Below are positions 26,118-35,411 of a stretch of DNA of 64,000 bases, in pieces. Origin of the DNA: a virus; the IMG/VR virus record IMGVR_UViG_3300025030_001449, positions 27,174 through 91,173 of that record. One strand, 5' to 3'. Made by a program: the position numbers and the translations under genes. The notes beneath the pieces are model-generated. The model saw only the letters and a list, made by a program, of their open reading frames with translations, was not told where the DNA came from and did no database searches. How positions within the stretch are numbered: the stretch's first letter is position 1; every line of letters starts with the position of its first letter.

Positions 26118-27017
26118 TTAGAGTCCCTCTATTATTGTAGAAAATAATTGTGAAGTATCAATTACTTCTTTAATTTGTCTTACTTCATGTGTTGGCTCAT
26201 TAAAGTTTGGTGAAAGTATTTCAAATTCATTAAATTGTTTATAAATATTCTCATCAAAATCATAAATTGTTCTCATCCCAGAACTTAAATCTTTAACTTG
26301 ATTCCCATATAAACCTATGGCCAAAGTATCAATAGAGTGTGAAGTTAATTCTACTTCGATCATCAATGGATTAAAGAAAGTATTTGATATAATTATATCA
26401 GTATTTGGTTGCCCTATAATTGGAATTGCATTGCTTTTTATGCTTGGTGCAGAACTCGGAGTTAATGTACAAAAAACTAAACTACCTGTAGAAGTAAAGC
26501 GATATTTCACTGCTTTTTGTGTAACTGTTTCCAAATTTTCGGTTACAGGCTCGCAACGATTATTCGATGTTATTATCCTAAATAAATTAGGAATTTTACT
26601 GCCATCTGGATTTAAATATTCGATCCTATATCCAACTAATTGTTGATCAGAAAGTTTATTTTGAAAATCAGATAAATCAGATCTATTAGAATCTAAAATA
26701 ATTCCTTTAACATCAGGAATTGAACTCAAATTTCCACAATCAACAATTTTTGTTTTAAATTCTTTTGGTCTTATAACAATATTATAAAATCCTTTTATAT
26801 TGAAATTTGCTGCTGGTAATTTTAAGCCATATAAACCTCCCAATATTTGATTTGGTTGATCTGGGTGATTTACAGGAGTTAAAACATCATTTGGGTCCAA
26901 TCTGTTCACAGAGCCCAGAATTACACTTTCTCTTGATGGGGAGAAAGTATAAAATATTTCTACGGATGAGATATCGGGATTTGCACTACGAATTACGCCA
27001 TAAGATCCAGTTGACAT
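26118..27017 (-). CDS. virion structural protein (baseplate region)
   Basis: 299 residues, beta-rich. The stretch NIVIRPKEFKTKIVDCGNLS ... PDVKGIILDSNRSDLSDF and a later STGSLVFCTLTPSS look like a tail-associated protein but no family name can be given. It ends a tight run of minus-strand genes (33132 down to 26118) and starts behind a late-type box. Confidence 0.55.
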   Translation of the reverse strand: MSTGSYGVIRSANPDISSVEIFYTFSPSRESVILGSVNRLDPNDVLTPVNHPDQPNQILGGLYGLKLPAANFNIKGFYNIVIRPKEFKTKIVDCGNLSSIPDVKGIILDSNRSDLSDFQNKLSDQQLVGYRIEYLNPDGSKIPNLFRIITSNNRCEPVTENLETVTQKAVKYRFTSTGSLVFCTLTPSSAPSIKSNAIPIIGQPNTDIIISNTFFNPLMIEVELTSHSIDTLAIGLYGNQVKDLSSGMRTIYDFDENIYKQFNEFEILSPNFNEPTHEVRQIKEVIDTSQLFSTIIEGL

Positions 27018-27031
27018 TTTAAGTATATTTT

Positions 27032-27042
27032 TATATAAATAT
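27032..27042 (-). promoter_or_regulatory. late-type box
   Basis: TATATAAATAT (plus strand), 14 nt from the start codon at 27017. Confidence 0.5.
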
Positions 27043-27055
27043 TATCTAAATTAAT

Positions 27056-28099
27056 TTATTGTTCTGAAATTATAAAATATTTTCTTTGATATTTTATTAA
27101 ATGCCCCACCCCCATTATTTCTGCTAATCTATAATGATTTTCAAAAACACTCAATTCGTTTCTATCAATAAAAATATCACTATCTATTTTAGGTAATTGA
27201 ACCAACCCCATTTTAATTTCTTCTTTTATTGCTGGAAGTAAAGTGGTATTATATATATTCCAACCAGAAAATACGGTTATATTTGATGGAAGAAAATCAG
27301 ATGGTATTTTAAAATTTGTTTCATTATTATCTATAAATGTTTTATAATCGATTGGGGTAAGAGTATAGTCAATAAATCCTCTGTTAGTATTGATATCTGT
27401 TCCACTAAATCTTACCCACTTATTTCCCGGTTCTGGTTTATTTACAATAAATGGATCAAGTAATTGAAATCTTTTTACTTCATTTAATTTACTGTCGGTT
27501 TCACCTGTTATAACATAATTTTGATTTGTAATAAAATCACTTAATTGAAAATTTTGTGATATCCCTGTTGTTATAATTATTCCAGAACCACTATTATCAG
27601 TACCACTATATTCTGATAAAATAACATCAGTTATTTGCCCAGTAGTAATATTTACTATATCAGCAAAATTTAACCCAGGAATTGATTTATTTATTTTATA
27701 TACTGTTTTATCAAAATTGGGATTTGGTTTTGGCATAATCATCTGTACAATAACAGTATCTATTATATTACCAAAAGATATATTTAATTCTGTTCCTATT
27801 TGTATTTCAGGAAATAAAACTGAATTATCTTCAATTCTTATAAAAAAATTACCAAATACCCCCAGATACATACCAATATCTGAAAATATCTGACCATCAC
27901 CTTTTGCCAGTTGATTACAATTACCAAATATTTCCTTATTAATTTCTTCAGTTATATCAGTATAAAGTCCAATATTATCATATGATTGTTTTAAAAATAT
28001 TCCAATCTTCAAATCTGGTTGAATAAAATTTGGTGGAAATATTGTATTCCCAGATATTGTTAAACCATTTAATATTATTTTTCTTTTTATAAGTTCCAT
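27056..28099 (-). CDS. virion structural protein, unknown
   Basis: 347 residues with mixed beta strands and many Asn, Ile and Thr residues. The family is not recognised. It lies 3 bp after the end of the gene at 28103, so both are probably translated from one late mRNA. A baseplate or tail role comes from context only. Confidence 0.5.
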   Translation of the reverse strand: MELIKRKIILNGLTISGNTIFPPNFIQPDLKIGIFLKQSYDNIGLYTDITEEINKEIFGNCNQLAKGDGQIFSDIGMYLGVFGNFFIRIEDNSVLFPEIQIGTELNISFGNIIDTVIVQMIMPKPNPNFDKTVYKINKSIPGLNFADIVNITTGQITDVILSEYSGTDNSGSGIIITTGISQNFQLSDFITNQNYVITGETDSKLNEVKRFQLLDPFIVNKPEPGNKWVRFSGTDINTNRGFIDYTLTPIDYKTFIDNNETNFKIPSDFLPSNITVFSGWNIYNTTLLPAIKEEIKMGLVQLPKIDSDIFIDRNELSVFENHYRLAEIMGVGHLIKYQRKYFIISEQ

Positions 28100-28102
28100 T
28101 TT

Positions 28103-28849
28103 TTAATTATTGTCTATTACAACTTCAATTATTGTCAAACGACTTACTGGTTTACTTTGAAAAGTAGATTGAACAGCATCTATAATTTCATAAGTATTAT
28201 TTTTATTAAATATAAATTTAAAATATAAAAATTCATCTTTATAATCATTAGCATTAACTTTACCAGAACCACTTTTTACAGGATTAAAAAAGGATATTCT
28301 TTTCCCTGTTTTAGCATTAAAAAAAGTTAATTTCATAAAAATATCTTTTGGAAAATCAATATCTTTTAAATAATATAAAAAATAACCCTCATCTCCAGGA
28401 TTAATTAAAAATCTGGATATAATTGATATTCTGTCTATATTTTGATTAATAGGTATTGTAGGAATAATGGTACTAAATAATTTAGTTTGTGTTCTTGAAT
28501 CCATTGAATCATAAAAATCCATCACATAAAAACTATTTGAAAATACCTTTTTTAATCTGTCATCATTTGAAGTTCCATCAGTGTTAAAACCAATATATTT
28601 ATAATCAAGATAAAAAGTTTCAGTATCACAATCATAAAAATTAATACGGAATTGAATTGGTTTTGGAAATAAAATAGGTGAATATCTAACTTTTTCTAAA
28701 TCTTTATTTATATTTACAGATTTTCTCTTTTCTTTTCTTATAAGTTCTTCAATTATTTCTGAATTATCCATCGGGTCAAATTCCAAATTTAATGGAATTA
28801 TTATATTTGTATCTCCACTTGCGGTTAATATTTTATATTTTAAACTCAT
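28103..28849 (-). CDS. virion structural protein, unknown
   Basis: 248 residues. FYDCDTETFYLDYKYIGFNT, FINPGDEGYFLYYLKDIDFP-type stretches and a beta-rich C terminus were seen, but no recognised domain. It is packed 6 bp after the preceding gene in the same operon. Confidence 0.5.
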   Translation of the reverse strand: MSLKYKILTASGDTNIIIPLNLEFDPMDNSEIIEELIRKEKRKSVNINKDLEKVRYSPILFPKPIQFRINFYDCDTETFYLDYKYIGFNTDGTSNDDRLKKVFSNSFYVMDFYDSMDSRTQTKLFSTIIPTIPINQNIDRISIISRFLINPGDEGYFLYYLKDIDFPKDIFMKLTFFNAKTGKRISFFNPVKSGSGKVNANDYKDEFLYFKFIFNKNNTYEIIDAVQSTFQSKPVSRLTIIEVVIDNN

Positions 28850-28855
28850 GTTAAA

Positions 28856-30901
28856 TTAACATTTTTTTGGATCATTATTATCAGTTTGATTTTTATTTTC
28901 CTCATCTTTGGAACTTGTTCCTGGGCCACTTGGCCCTGGTTCGGGTGTAGATTTATCACCTTCTGCAATACATTTATCTTTTGCATCCAATGGGGACCCC
29001 GTTCCACTTCCAAATTTATTGGTAACTTCAATTGTAGTAGAATCAATTGGTTTTATTGTCATAAACTTCCCACCACCAAAATCAACATTATTAATTGGTG
29101 ATACCTTTCTCACATATAAATTATAATTATCATATAAATAATGATGATCATTAATAAATGGATAATCAACACCATCTCCATCTTCTATTTGACCAATATC
29201 TAATAAATCTTTCCATTTCATATTTCCCTCATTATCTACTTTACTTGCATAAGTTGGAATTCCAATTGTTGTCCCAGTATTTCCTATTTCAATATTGCTA
29301 GAAAATTTTTTAATATCTATTTTATAAAATGGTTTATAATATTTTATGCTTCCAGTTTCTAAATAAACAATAATATTATCAATAACAACAGAATCTCTAG
29401 AAATCCCATTACTATTAAAAGTAAAATCAAATCCCAAATTTCCGTTTTCTGTACATTGTAAAACCTCTGTATATGTTCCAACTAATGTTCTAATAGTACC
29501 TAGGTTATTACCACATTTTACTCTTACTTCTAATTGTCCATATGATGGATTTGGAACGCTAGTTATATCAAAACTAATTGTATAAAATTTATCTATTTCT
29601 AGTTTATTAATACTAACAGAACCTGCCCAAATTCCCGATGTATTACCATATATATAAAATAATGAATTATTAAGTATTAATATAGTATTTAATGATGTGA
29701 CTGGATTCAATAATTTCAACCACCCCTTATCATAATTATTATCAAAACTATCTTCAAATATAAGATCACCACATTCATTATATCCAAATTTATGAAATCT
29801 TGTACTGACAATTTCTTGAGTTAACAAATTATGATCAAATAATACTTCATCCCCAATATATGATTCTCCTATATTTTTTGTAAAATTACTAACTGAATCA
29901 GTATAAACCCTATTAAATCCTTCTTCTAACTCAATCATTTTTGTTGATCCAGATTTAACAATACCTAAATATAAGTCTGAAATTGGTCTTCCCAAATAAT
30001 CTTTTAATCCAGATATTTCAATATCCTTATTAAAAATAAATTGAACGATTTGATCATTAAAAATATTTTTTTCAAACCCAGATTTAAAAACACTATAATC
30101 ATTAACATCTGTTAATATTTTAAATAATCTTCTGTATTTCTTTTTTGATAAACTTTTAGTTTTTATAACTATATTATCAATATCTAAATCATTTCCTATC
30201 CCATTTTGAAAACTAAAAGCTATAACATTATTAAATGTAGGAATTAATCTTTCGCTATATACTCCATTTGCACTTCTAAAAGTTCCAACAGTATTTCCAA
30301 ATCGCACTCTTACTCTTCCATTATTTTTAAGATTTTTTACTTCATATGTGATTTCATATTCTATATCAATATCAATAATGTTTTCTATTACAGCAATAGG
30401 ACTATTATTAACTCCACTATATCTCATTACTCCGTCAATTATTTGTAATGCCGATGTATTTTGTCCAGCAAATCCCCACCCTTTATTGACATTATTATAA
30501 AATGTATCTTCAAAAATAATTTCATCAAATCCATCGCTTATTGTATCAGAACTAAAAGGATAAAGAATCTGTATTACCCAATTATTCTTGTCTAATAAAG
30601 TAATATCATTATTTGATATTTCTTTAAATTTTTTAGTAAAAAATATAGTATCCTCTGGGCTTGATGAATTAATATTAGTAATTTTTGTAATTTCATCATA
30701 TGTTAATAAATTTATTTTACCATATATTCTATATTGTGTTGACCTTTGCCTTTCAATATTAAATTGTTCATCAAGATTAAATAATGAATTAATATCCCCC
30801 TCTCTTAATAATCTATTTTTACTTTCAAGATTTAATTTAATTTGAAAATCTTGATCCGTAGATAATAAATGTTTTTTACTGGATAATAGATGCTGAGTCA
30901 T
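28856..30901 (-). CDS. large virion protein with repeated jelly-roll-like modules
   Basis: 681 residues. Two internal repeats start with (I/L)(I/F)(E)(D)(T/S)F(Y/D)NN..KGW (about residues 128-140 and 385-397) and continue into GxLxVR(V/F)(K/G)(C/F)GN..GT.R, resembling duplicated carbohydrate-binding-like beta sandwiches. The C terminus is Pro/Gly/Ser-rich (STPEPGPSGPGTSSKDEE). It may bind the host surface; that is inference. The ATG overlaps the previous stop. Confidence 0.6.
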   Translation of the reverse strand: MTQHLLSSKKHLLSTDQDFQIKLNLESKNRLLREGDINSLFNLDEQFNIERQRSTQYRIYGKINLLTYDEITKITNINSSSPEDTIFFTKKFKEISNNDITLLDKNNWVIQILYPFSSDTISDGFDEIIFEDTFYNNVNKGWGFAGQNTSALQIIDGVMRYSGVNNSPIAVIENIIDIDIEYEITYEVKNLKNNGRVRVRFGNTVGTFRSANGVYSERLIPTFNNVIAFSFQNGIGNDLDIDNIVIKTKSLSKKKYRRLFKILTDVNDYSVFKSGFEKNIFNDQIVQFIFNKDIEISGLKDYLGRPISDLYLGIVKSGSTKMIELEEGFNRVYTDSVSNFTKNIGESYIGDEVLFDHNLLTQEIVSTRFHKFGYNECGDLIFEDSFDNNYDKGWLKLLNPVTSLNTILILNNSLFYIYGNTSGIWAGSVSINKLEIDKFYTISFDITSVPNPSYGQLEVRVKCGNNLGTIRTLVGTYTEVLQCTENGNLGFDFTFNSNGISRDSVVIDNIIVYLETGSIKYYKPFYKIDIKKFSSNIEIGNTGTTIGIPTYASKVDNEGNMKWKDLLDIGQIEDGDGVDYPFINDHHYLYDNYNLYVRKVSPINNVDFGGGKFMTIKPIDSTTIEVTNKFGSGTGSPLDAKDKCIAEGDKSTPEPGPSGPGTSSKDEENKNQTDNNDPKKC

Positions 30902-33132
30902 TATGAAAAAAATTTTTGTTTAACTAAATCTAAAGAATTCGTGGTTCCTCCACCCATTCCAAAATAAAAATAAAAAGAAAATTTTGAATTATTGGTAGAA
31001 TTATATAATGTTTTCATATTACTACCTTTATGTGTAATAGATGAATCATAATTACCTCCACCATTATTTTCACACAGCCATTTTCTAATATTATCATCAA
31101 AAGTTTCTGATGTTATATCTCCATTTGAATTTATAGTTATTTCTTGTCCAATTTCACAAGTTCTTGTAATTATTTCTTCTCTTCCAGATTTTACTATTTG
31201 ACCACTAATGCCTGTTCCATCAATATCGGTATTGGTCTCAAAAAATCCTTCATTTTCATAACCTGGCAATTTATAACTGCTGTATGGTAATTTATCAAAT
31301 AAAAATAAAGCATCTGGATTACTAAATTCTTCTGTATCTTTAGTTATACTACCCAAATCAGTTATATTTGTTGCAAATAAAAAAACATTTGGGGCAGAAC
31401 CCGCATGAGAAGCATAAAATGGATTTGTACCTCCTGGAACCCAATCAATAAAACCACCATTAGGACCAAAATTATATTGAGTGGCAGAATTGTTTTCAGT
31501 AAATCCAGAGTTATCTATGATAAACTTATAACCTTGGGGAGATCGGAAACTAAACCATGAGTTCGCATCACTACCATTAGATGGAAGTGTTTTAAAAATA
31601 AATGAATATAATGAACCATTAACCCAATTATTATAAAAATCATAAGATTTTTCATAACTCTCACTTATAAATTCACTAAGAGAATCATTTACAATAGCGC
31701 CTGCATCATATTTAAATGCAACATATGTTGGAATTGAATATCTGATATTATCCTTTATTCCTGTTAAATTAGTATTAATTCTATTAAATGGAAATTTTAA
31801 TGACCAAGGGCACTCATTGCCTCTTTGAATTCCTAAAAACCTTCTTATTCGTATTAAATTGCTTGAACCATTATATCTAGGAATATATTGCCTAACAGTA
31901 TATAATCTTTTCCATTTCATTCTATAATACTCTGCGTCATTCTCCCCAAAATGATTACCCATATTTGGGATGCGATAATATCCAAATCTTTTATCCCCAA
32001 TTAAATCATTCGGATGATTTTTTTCAAATCTTATTACAAATCTAACATCTATCTCTGTGGGAAGACCTTTAAATACATCTGATGAATCCACTAATTTACC
32101 AAATTCATCTGTAAATTTTCTAGATCTATTCATTGGTATAGAAAATGCCCAGTCTCCATGTCTTCCATTTATGCCAAAATCTTGGGTAGGAAGAGATTCT
32201 ATAGTACCATCTTCTAATTTTGTTGCAGCAAATACCTTACCAAAACGAGGATCTGGATGAATATGGCATGCATTATTTCTTTCCCCCCATTTATCTGCGT
32301 CCGGTTGAAATACGTCTCCATCTGTTTCAATATAATTATTCTCATGATCAGCATAAATGCTACCAAAAAATATGGAACTTGGTGTTATTTCAAAATTTTG
32401 AATATCAAAATCTGTTCTGACAATTCCTATTTCACATTGTTCTGAATTACCCCAAAATGGTAATATTTCCACAGATTTATTCTGTGTAACTATTTGTGTT
32501 AATTCATTTAAATTTGTTGATTTTTTAAACCTTGTATTACTTTCAAATAAATTTTCACTATATCCTTTTTCAATTAATTCAGATGGAGTTGAACTGACAA
32601 AACCAATATCACTAAAATCCACATCCATATGAATTGTGTGTGTACCAACTGGAATCCCCATTATCATATAATCCCCAGAACTATTTGTTGTTGTAGTAAA
32701 TTTATAATATTTTTCATATACTTCCAAAACAAGGTCATTGTCCAAAATTTCTCTTTTTGACGGAAATGTTCCAACTGGTTGATGAGTTGTTCTTTGTTTT
32801 TCTTTGGATAATAAATTATATCTTATGCCATCTTCATTTTTATCTGTAACCCCTTTATATGGATATAAAAAATTAATTAATTGATTATTTTCATCTTCTT
32901 CTGATAATGGAATAAAAACAGATATTTTACAATTTGGAATACCAAAACTTTTTGTTGAAACTCTTCCCACAATACAGCCATAATCTGCACACATGCTTCT
33001 AAAAACATCTTCTTGTCTTAATTTTATAGATAATATATCTAAAGTATCAAAATCACTTGTTAGATATACCTTAATATATTTATCTGGACCATTTGGGGTG
33101 GTCCTGATTCTTATGGATTTATTTTCCTTCAT
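30901..33132 (-). CDS. large virion protein with carboxypeptidase-regulatory-like domain
   Basis: 743 residues. Residues about 145-175 (FTTTTNSSGDYMIMGIPVGT then HTIHMDVDFSD) match the small beta-sandwich found in regulatory-like domains of surface proteins. RVSTKSFGIPNCKISVFIP near residue 55 fits the same fold. It is the first gene of the operon behind a late-type box. Probably a baseplate or tail component. Confidence 0.6.
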   Translation of the reverse strand: MKENKSIRIRTTPNGPDKYIKVYLTSDFDTLDILSIKLRQEDVFRSMCADYGCIVGRVSTKSFGIPNCKISVFIPLSEEDENNQLINFLYPYKGVTDKNEDGIRYNLLSKEKQRTTHQPVGTFPSKREILDNDLVLEVYEKYYKFTTTTNSSGDYMIMGIPVGTHTIHMDVDFSDIGFVSSTPSELIEKGYSENLFESNTRFKKSTNLNELTQIVTQNKSVEILPFWGNSEQCEIGIVRTDFDIQNFEITPSSIFFGSIYADHENNYIETDGDVFQPDADKWGERNNACHIHPDPRFGKVFAATKLEDGTIESLPTQDFGINGRHGDWAFSIPMNRSRKFTDEFGKLVDSSDVFKGLPTEIDVRFVIRFEKNHPNDLIGDKRFGYYRIPNMGNHFGENDAEYYRMKWKRLYTVRQYIPRYNGSSNLIRIRRFLGIQRGNECPWSLKFPFNRINTNLTGIKDNIRYSIPTYVAFKYDAGAIVNDSLSEFISESYEKSYDFYNNWVNGSLYSFIFKTLPSNGSDANSWFSFRSPQGYKFIIDNSGFTENNSATQYNFGPNGGFIDWVPGGTNPFYASHAGSAPNVFLFATNITDLGSITKDTEEFSNPDALFLFDKLPYSSYKLPGYENEGFFETNTDIDGTGISGQIVKSGREEIITRTCEIGQEITINSNGDITSETFDDNIRKWLCENNGGGNYDSSITHKGSNMKTLYNSTNNSKFSFYFYFGMGGGTTNSLDLVKQKFFS

Positions 33133-33148
33133 ATATGATTGTTTTTTA

Positions 33149-33159
33149 TATATAAATAT
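33149..33159 (-). promoter_or_regulatory. late-type box
   Basis: TATATAAATAT (plus strand), 16 nt from the start codon at 33132; candidate promoter for the 26-33 kb structural operon. Confidence 0.5.
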
Positions 33160-33187
33160 TTCAAATTTAATAATTTTTAATAAGGAC

Positions 33188-33241
33188 TATTGACTTTTTC
33201 AAATATTATGTTTATCTTTGTATTATATATTAAAAAAATAA
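33188..33241 (+). repeat. 54-bp inverted repeat, left copy, containing a promoter
   Basis: Identical, in opposite orientation, to 35110-35163. It contains TTGACTTTTTC and the -7 box TATCTTTG (33213-33220), so it works as a host-type promoter for the gene at 33299. Confidence 0.85.
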
Positions 33242-33298
33242 AGAACAATAAAATGAAATTTTTATTGCTATTCTATAATTTTTAAAATTAAATAAATT

Positions 33299-33610
33299 AT
33301 GAAGAATATATTAAATAAAATTGGAATGTTTTTGACCAAAAAACTTCATTTATTGTTAGTTGTTTGTAATTTTTTTAAAAAAACAGTTTATTTCTTTGAC
33401 ACATATTTTAAAAAGATACAGTACAAACAATTTACAGAGTTATATTTAGAAACAATTTCTCACTCGACATCTTTAAGTATGTTGGTATATACTGACAAAC
33501 CAGACAAAGAAAAAATAGAAGAGATAAGAAAAATGAGTGATGATTTTGTTAAACTTACACAGAAATATTCAAAAAAATACAACTTACCAAAATCTATATT
33601 ACCTTCCTGA
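33299..33610 (+). CDS. small basic protein with hydrophobic N-terminal stretch
   Basis: 103 residues. A short hydrophobic segment (LHLLLVVCNFF, about residues 17-27) is followed by a soluble helical part ending in KYSKKYNLPKSILPS. The stop overlaps the convergent gene by 12 bp. Promoter in the 54-bp repeat. Function unknown. Confidence 0.6.
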   Translation: MKNILNKIGMFLTKKLHLLLVVCNFFKKTVYFFDTYFKKIQYKQFTELYLETISHSTSLSMLVYTDKPDKEKIEEIRKMSDDFVKLTQKYSKKYNLPKSILPS

Positions 33611-33859
33611 CAAGTAAACGTATACAAAGTTTCCTTCATCATCATTATTATCACTTATTGCTAGACCCCTGACAGTAATGTTTTCCTTAATTTTCTTTGA
33701 TTCTTCTATTGTTGAACATTCTATTACAGTTTTTGGATCTGGCAATTTATTATATTCATCAATATTGTTAGATAAACTTATTTTCCAAGTTCTCTGTACT
33801 TGACCTATTTTATGATGATTATGAATAAATCCCACCAGGACCAATAAATTATAATTCAT
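33599..33859 (-). CDS. unknown protein
   Basis: 86 residues from ATG 33857-33859; a GTG at 33883 would overlap the lipoprotein gene. MNYNLLVLVGFIHNHHKIGQ starts an alpha/beta protein ending in NDDEGNFVYVYLSGR. Not recognised. Probably co-transcribed with the lipoprotein gene. Confidence 0.55.
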   Translation of the reverse strand: MNYNLLVLVGFIHNHHKIGQVQRTWKISLSNNIDEYNKLPDPKTVIECSTIEESKKIKENITVRGLAISDNNDDEGNFVYVYLSGR

Positions 33860-33873
33860 ATTACTTTTTTTAT

Positions 33874-34143
33874 TCAGGGACACGGATATTCTCCATCACA
33901 TTTTTTACATTTATAATCATATTCTTTTTGTCGATGAGTCCATTCTATTAATTCTTGTTCAGTTTGTGATTCATGACGTTGAATCTCAATACTTGACCCA
34001 CTACCGTGACTTAATTTACCATCAGTACAAAAGGTTAACCAATATCCATCCTTTTCACATATATAACATACTTTTTTAACACATCCTGGACTAATAATCA
34101 AAATAATTATCAACCCTGAAAACAAGATTTTTATTTTTTTCAT
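33874..34143 (-). CDS. cysteine-rich lipoprotein
   Basis: 89 residues. A signal sequence (ILFSGLIIILIISPGC) ends in a lipobox cysteine at about residue 21. Four further cysteines form CYIC and CKKC pairs, suggesting a metal site or disulfides in the periplasm. A superinfection-exclusion lipoprotein is one possibility, without direct evidence. Confidence 0.6.
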   Translation of the reverse strand: MKKIKILFSGLIIILIISPGCVKKVCYICEKDGYWLTFCTDGKLSHGSGSSIEIQRHESQTEQELIEWTHRQKEYDYKCKKCDGEYPCP

Positions 34144-34186
34144 AACAATAGGATATTATAATTATTAATTGACAAAGTAATTCATT

Positions 34187-34225
34187 ATTTGTGAATTATC
34201 AAAATAAAATATTATTTTTGTAAGA
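34187..34225 (+). promoter_or_regulatory. weak Bacteroidetes-type promoter
   Basis: ATTATTTGTG is followed by TATTTTTG (34213-34220), about 65 nt before the gene at 34285. Match is weaker than at the other sites. Confidence 0.4.
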
Positions 34226-34284
34226 TTTATTTTATTCTTTTATGTTTCGAAATTACAAACTCACTCAAAAAAACATATTAGACT

Positions 34285-34716
34285 ATGACAAATATTAAAA
34301 TAACTGAATGTCCCTACTGTAAAGAGGAAATTAAAGAGGGTGCCATAAAATGTAAACATTGTGGATCTGAATTAGAGACAATTAAAGATTATTCTGGGGG
34401 TAGTTATAGTACTATGATAATAAGGGTAATATTCATTACTTTATTTAACCTTCTTTTATCTTGGGGTATTATAACATGGTTAGCCAGTGATGGAAGTAAA
34501 AATAATATTTTAAGTACTGTTAAACCAGTATATTCGGTTACTAATGACTTAATTGGTTATTATTCTGATTGGTCACCTTTTTTGGGACACTATGCACATT
34601 TATCTATTATAGGTTGGTTTTTAATGTTGTTAATTTTTAGTGGTTTAGAATATTTTTGGGTATATAAAAAAATACGCAGATTTACGCAAAAAAGAGAGGG
34701 ATTAAAAACCGAATGA
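34285..34716 (+). CDS. zinc-ribbon membrane protein
   Basis: 143 residues. The N-terminal zinc ribbon CPYCKEEIKEGAIKCKHCG (residues 8-26) precedes two membrane segments (about 48-67 and 107-126). Such proteins are common in bacteria and phages without a known role. It overlaps the next gene by 4 bp. Confidence 0.75.
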   Translation: MTNIKITECPYCKEEIKEGAIKCKHCGSELETIKDYSGGSYSTMIIRVIFITLFNLLLSWGIITWLASDGSKNNILSTVKPVYSVTNDLIGYYSDWSPFLGHYAHLSIIGWFLMLLIFSGLEYFWVYKKIRRFTQKREGLKTE

Positions 34717-34958
34717 ATCAAAGACAGATTTACAACAAATTCCTGGAAAGTATAAGAAATAAATTTAGAATAAATATTAAACCAGTTAAACCTGATTATT
34801 CATCTGAATCTGAACGATTAAGAAATTTACCTAAAAAATATCCTACGGAAATACCAAATAAAAATGTACTCAACCACATAAAGAATTTAACATTAAGTGA
34901 ATGGATTACAATTATTATTGGAATAATATCACTCATACTTATGACCATATTTTATTAA
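34713..34958 (+). CDS. tail-anchored small membrane protein
   Basis: 81 residues, charged, with a C-terminal membrane segment (WITIIIGIISLILMTIF). Translationally coupled to the zinc-ribbon gene by overlap. Function unknown. Confidence 0.6.
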   Translation: MNQRQIYNKFLESIRNKFRINIKPVKPDYSSESERLRNLPKKYPTEIPNKNVLNHIKNLTLSEWITIIIGIISLILMTIFY

Positions 34959-34964
34959 TAAACA

Positions 34965-35123
34965 TTTCGGTATAAAAAACTACAAACAACAAAGGGTTTA
35001 AGAAATGGTGGGGACCGTGGTTGTATTAAGTTTTGTAATTTCTATTTAATTTTGTTCGTTTGACTGGATTGTGAGTTTTTAAACCACCACTTCTCAAACC
35101 CTTAAAACGTTATTTTTTTAATA
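34965..35123 (-). ncRNA. candidate structured small RNA
   Basis: Arms at 34992-35011 and 35084-35103 form a 20-bp stem. On the minus strand the two differing positions become G-U pairs, while on the plus strand they are A-C mismatches, so the minus strand is the likely RNA. A host-type promoter (-7 box 35131-35138) sits just upstream, and a U-rich run (TTTGTAGTTTTTTATACC) follows the stem as a possible terminator. The 72-nt A/C-rich loop region has no open frame. No known RNA family was recognised. Confidence 0.65.
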
Positions 35124-35163
35124 TATAATACAAAGATAAACATAATATTTGAAAAAGTCAATA
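35110..35163 (-). repeat. 54-bp inverted repeat, right copy, containing a promoter
   Basis: Exact reverse complement of 33188-33241. Its TATCTTTG box points leftward into the small RNA. Confidence 0.85.
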
Positions 35164-35172
35164 TCTTTAAAA

Positions 35173-35411
35173 TTATTTTTTTCTTACTTTTGGAACTCTC
35201 CAATTTGGGGAAGAACTTGATTTTGACCTATTCATTGCCTTCTCCTCTTGTTTTTTAATTTCATCATTTTCTTCAATTAAATGATTGATAAAAAACTTTC
35301 TTTCATGGACTGGCATATTCATAACATCCGAATATGAGAAATTTCCATGTTTTACCAGAGCATAAATCTCTTTCCAAATATAAACTTTATATTCATCACT
35401 TCTTAAGAAGG
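35173..35411 (-). CDS. frameshift extension of the gp26-like protein
   Basis: An open frame of about 79 codons with no early start codon. It is reached by a -1 shift at the run of ten T (minus strand) before the stop of the upstream gene. The product continues SFLRSDEYKVYIWKEIYALV, then YSDVMNMPVHERKFFINHLI, and ends in a basic tail (NWRVPKVRKK). The pattern W(K)EIY ... DV..MPVxER is typical for C-terminal parts of T4-like baseplate and tail-chaperone proteins. Programmed frameshifting and a sequencing error in the homopolymer are both possible. Confidence 0.55.

Noticed and set aside
34965-35123. tRNA or tmRNA gene
   Set aside because: No acceptor stem with CCA context, no T-loop GTTCRA in position and no tag frame; the stem is too long for a tRNA.
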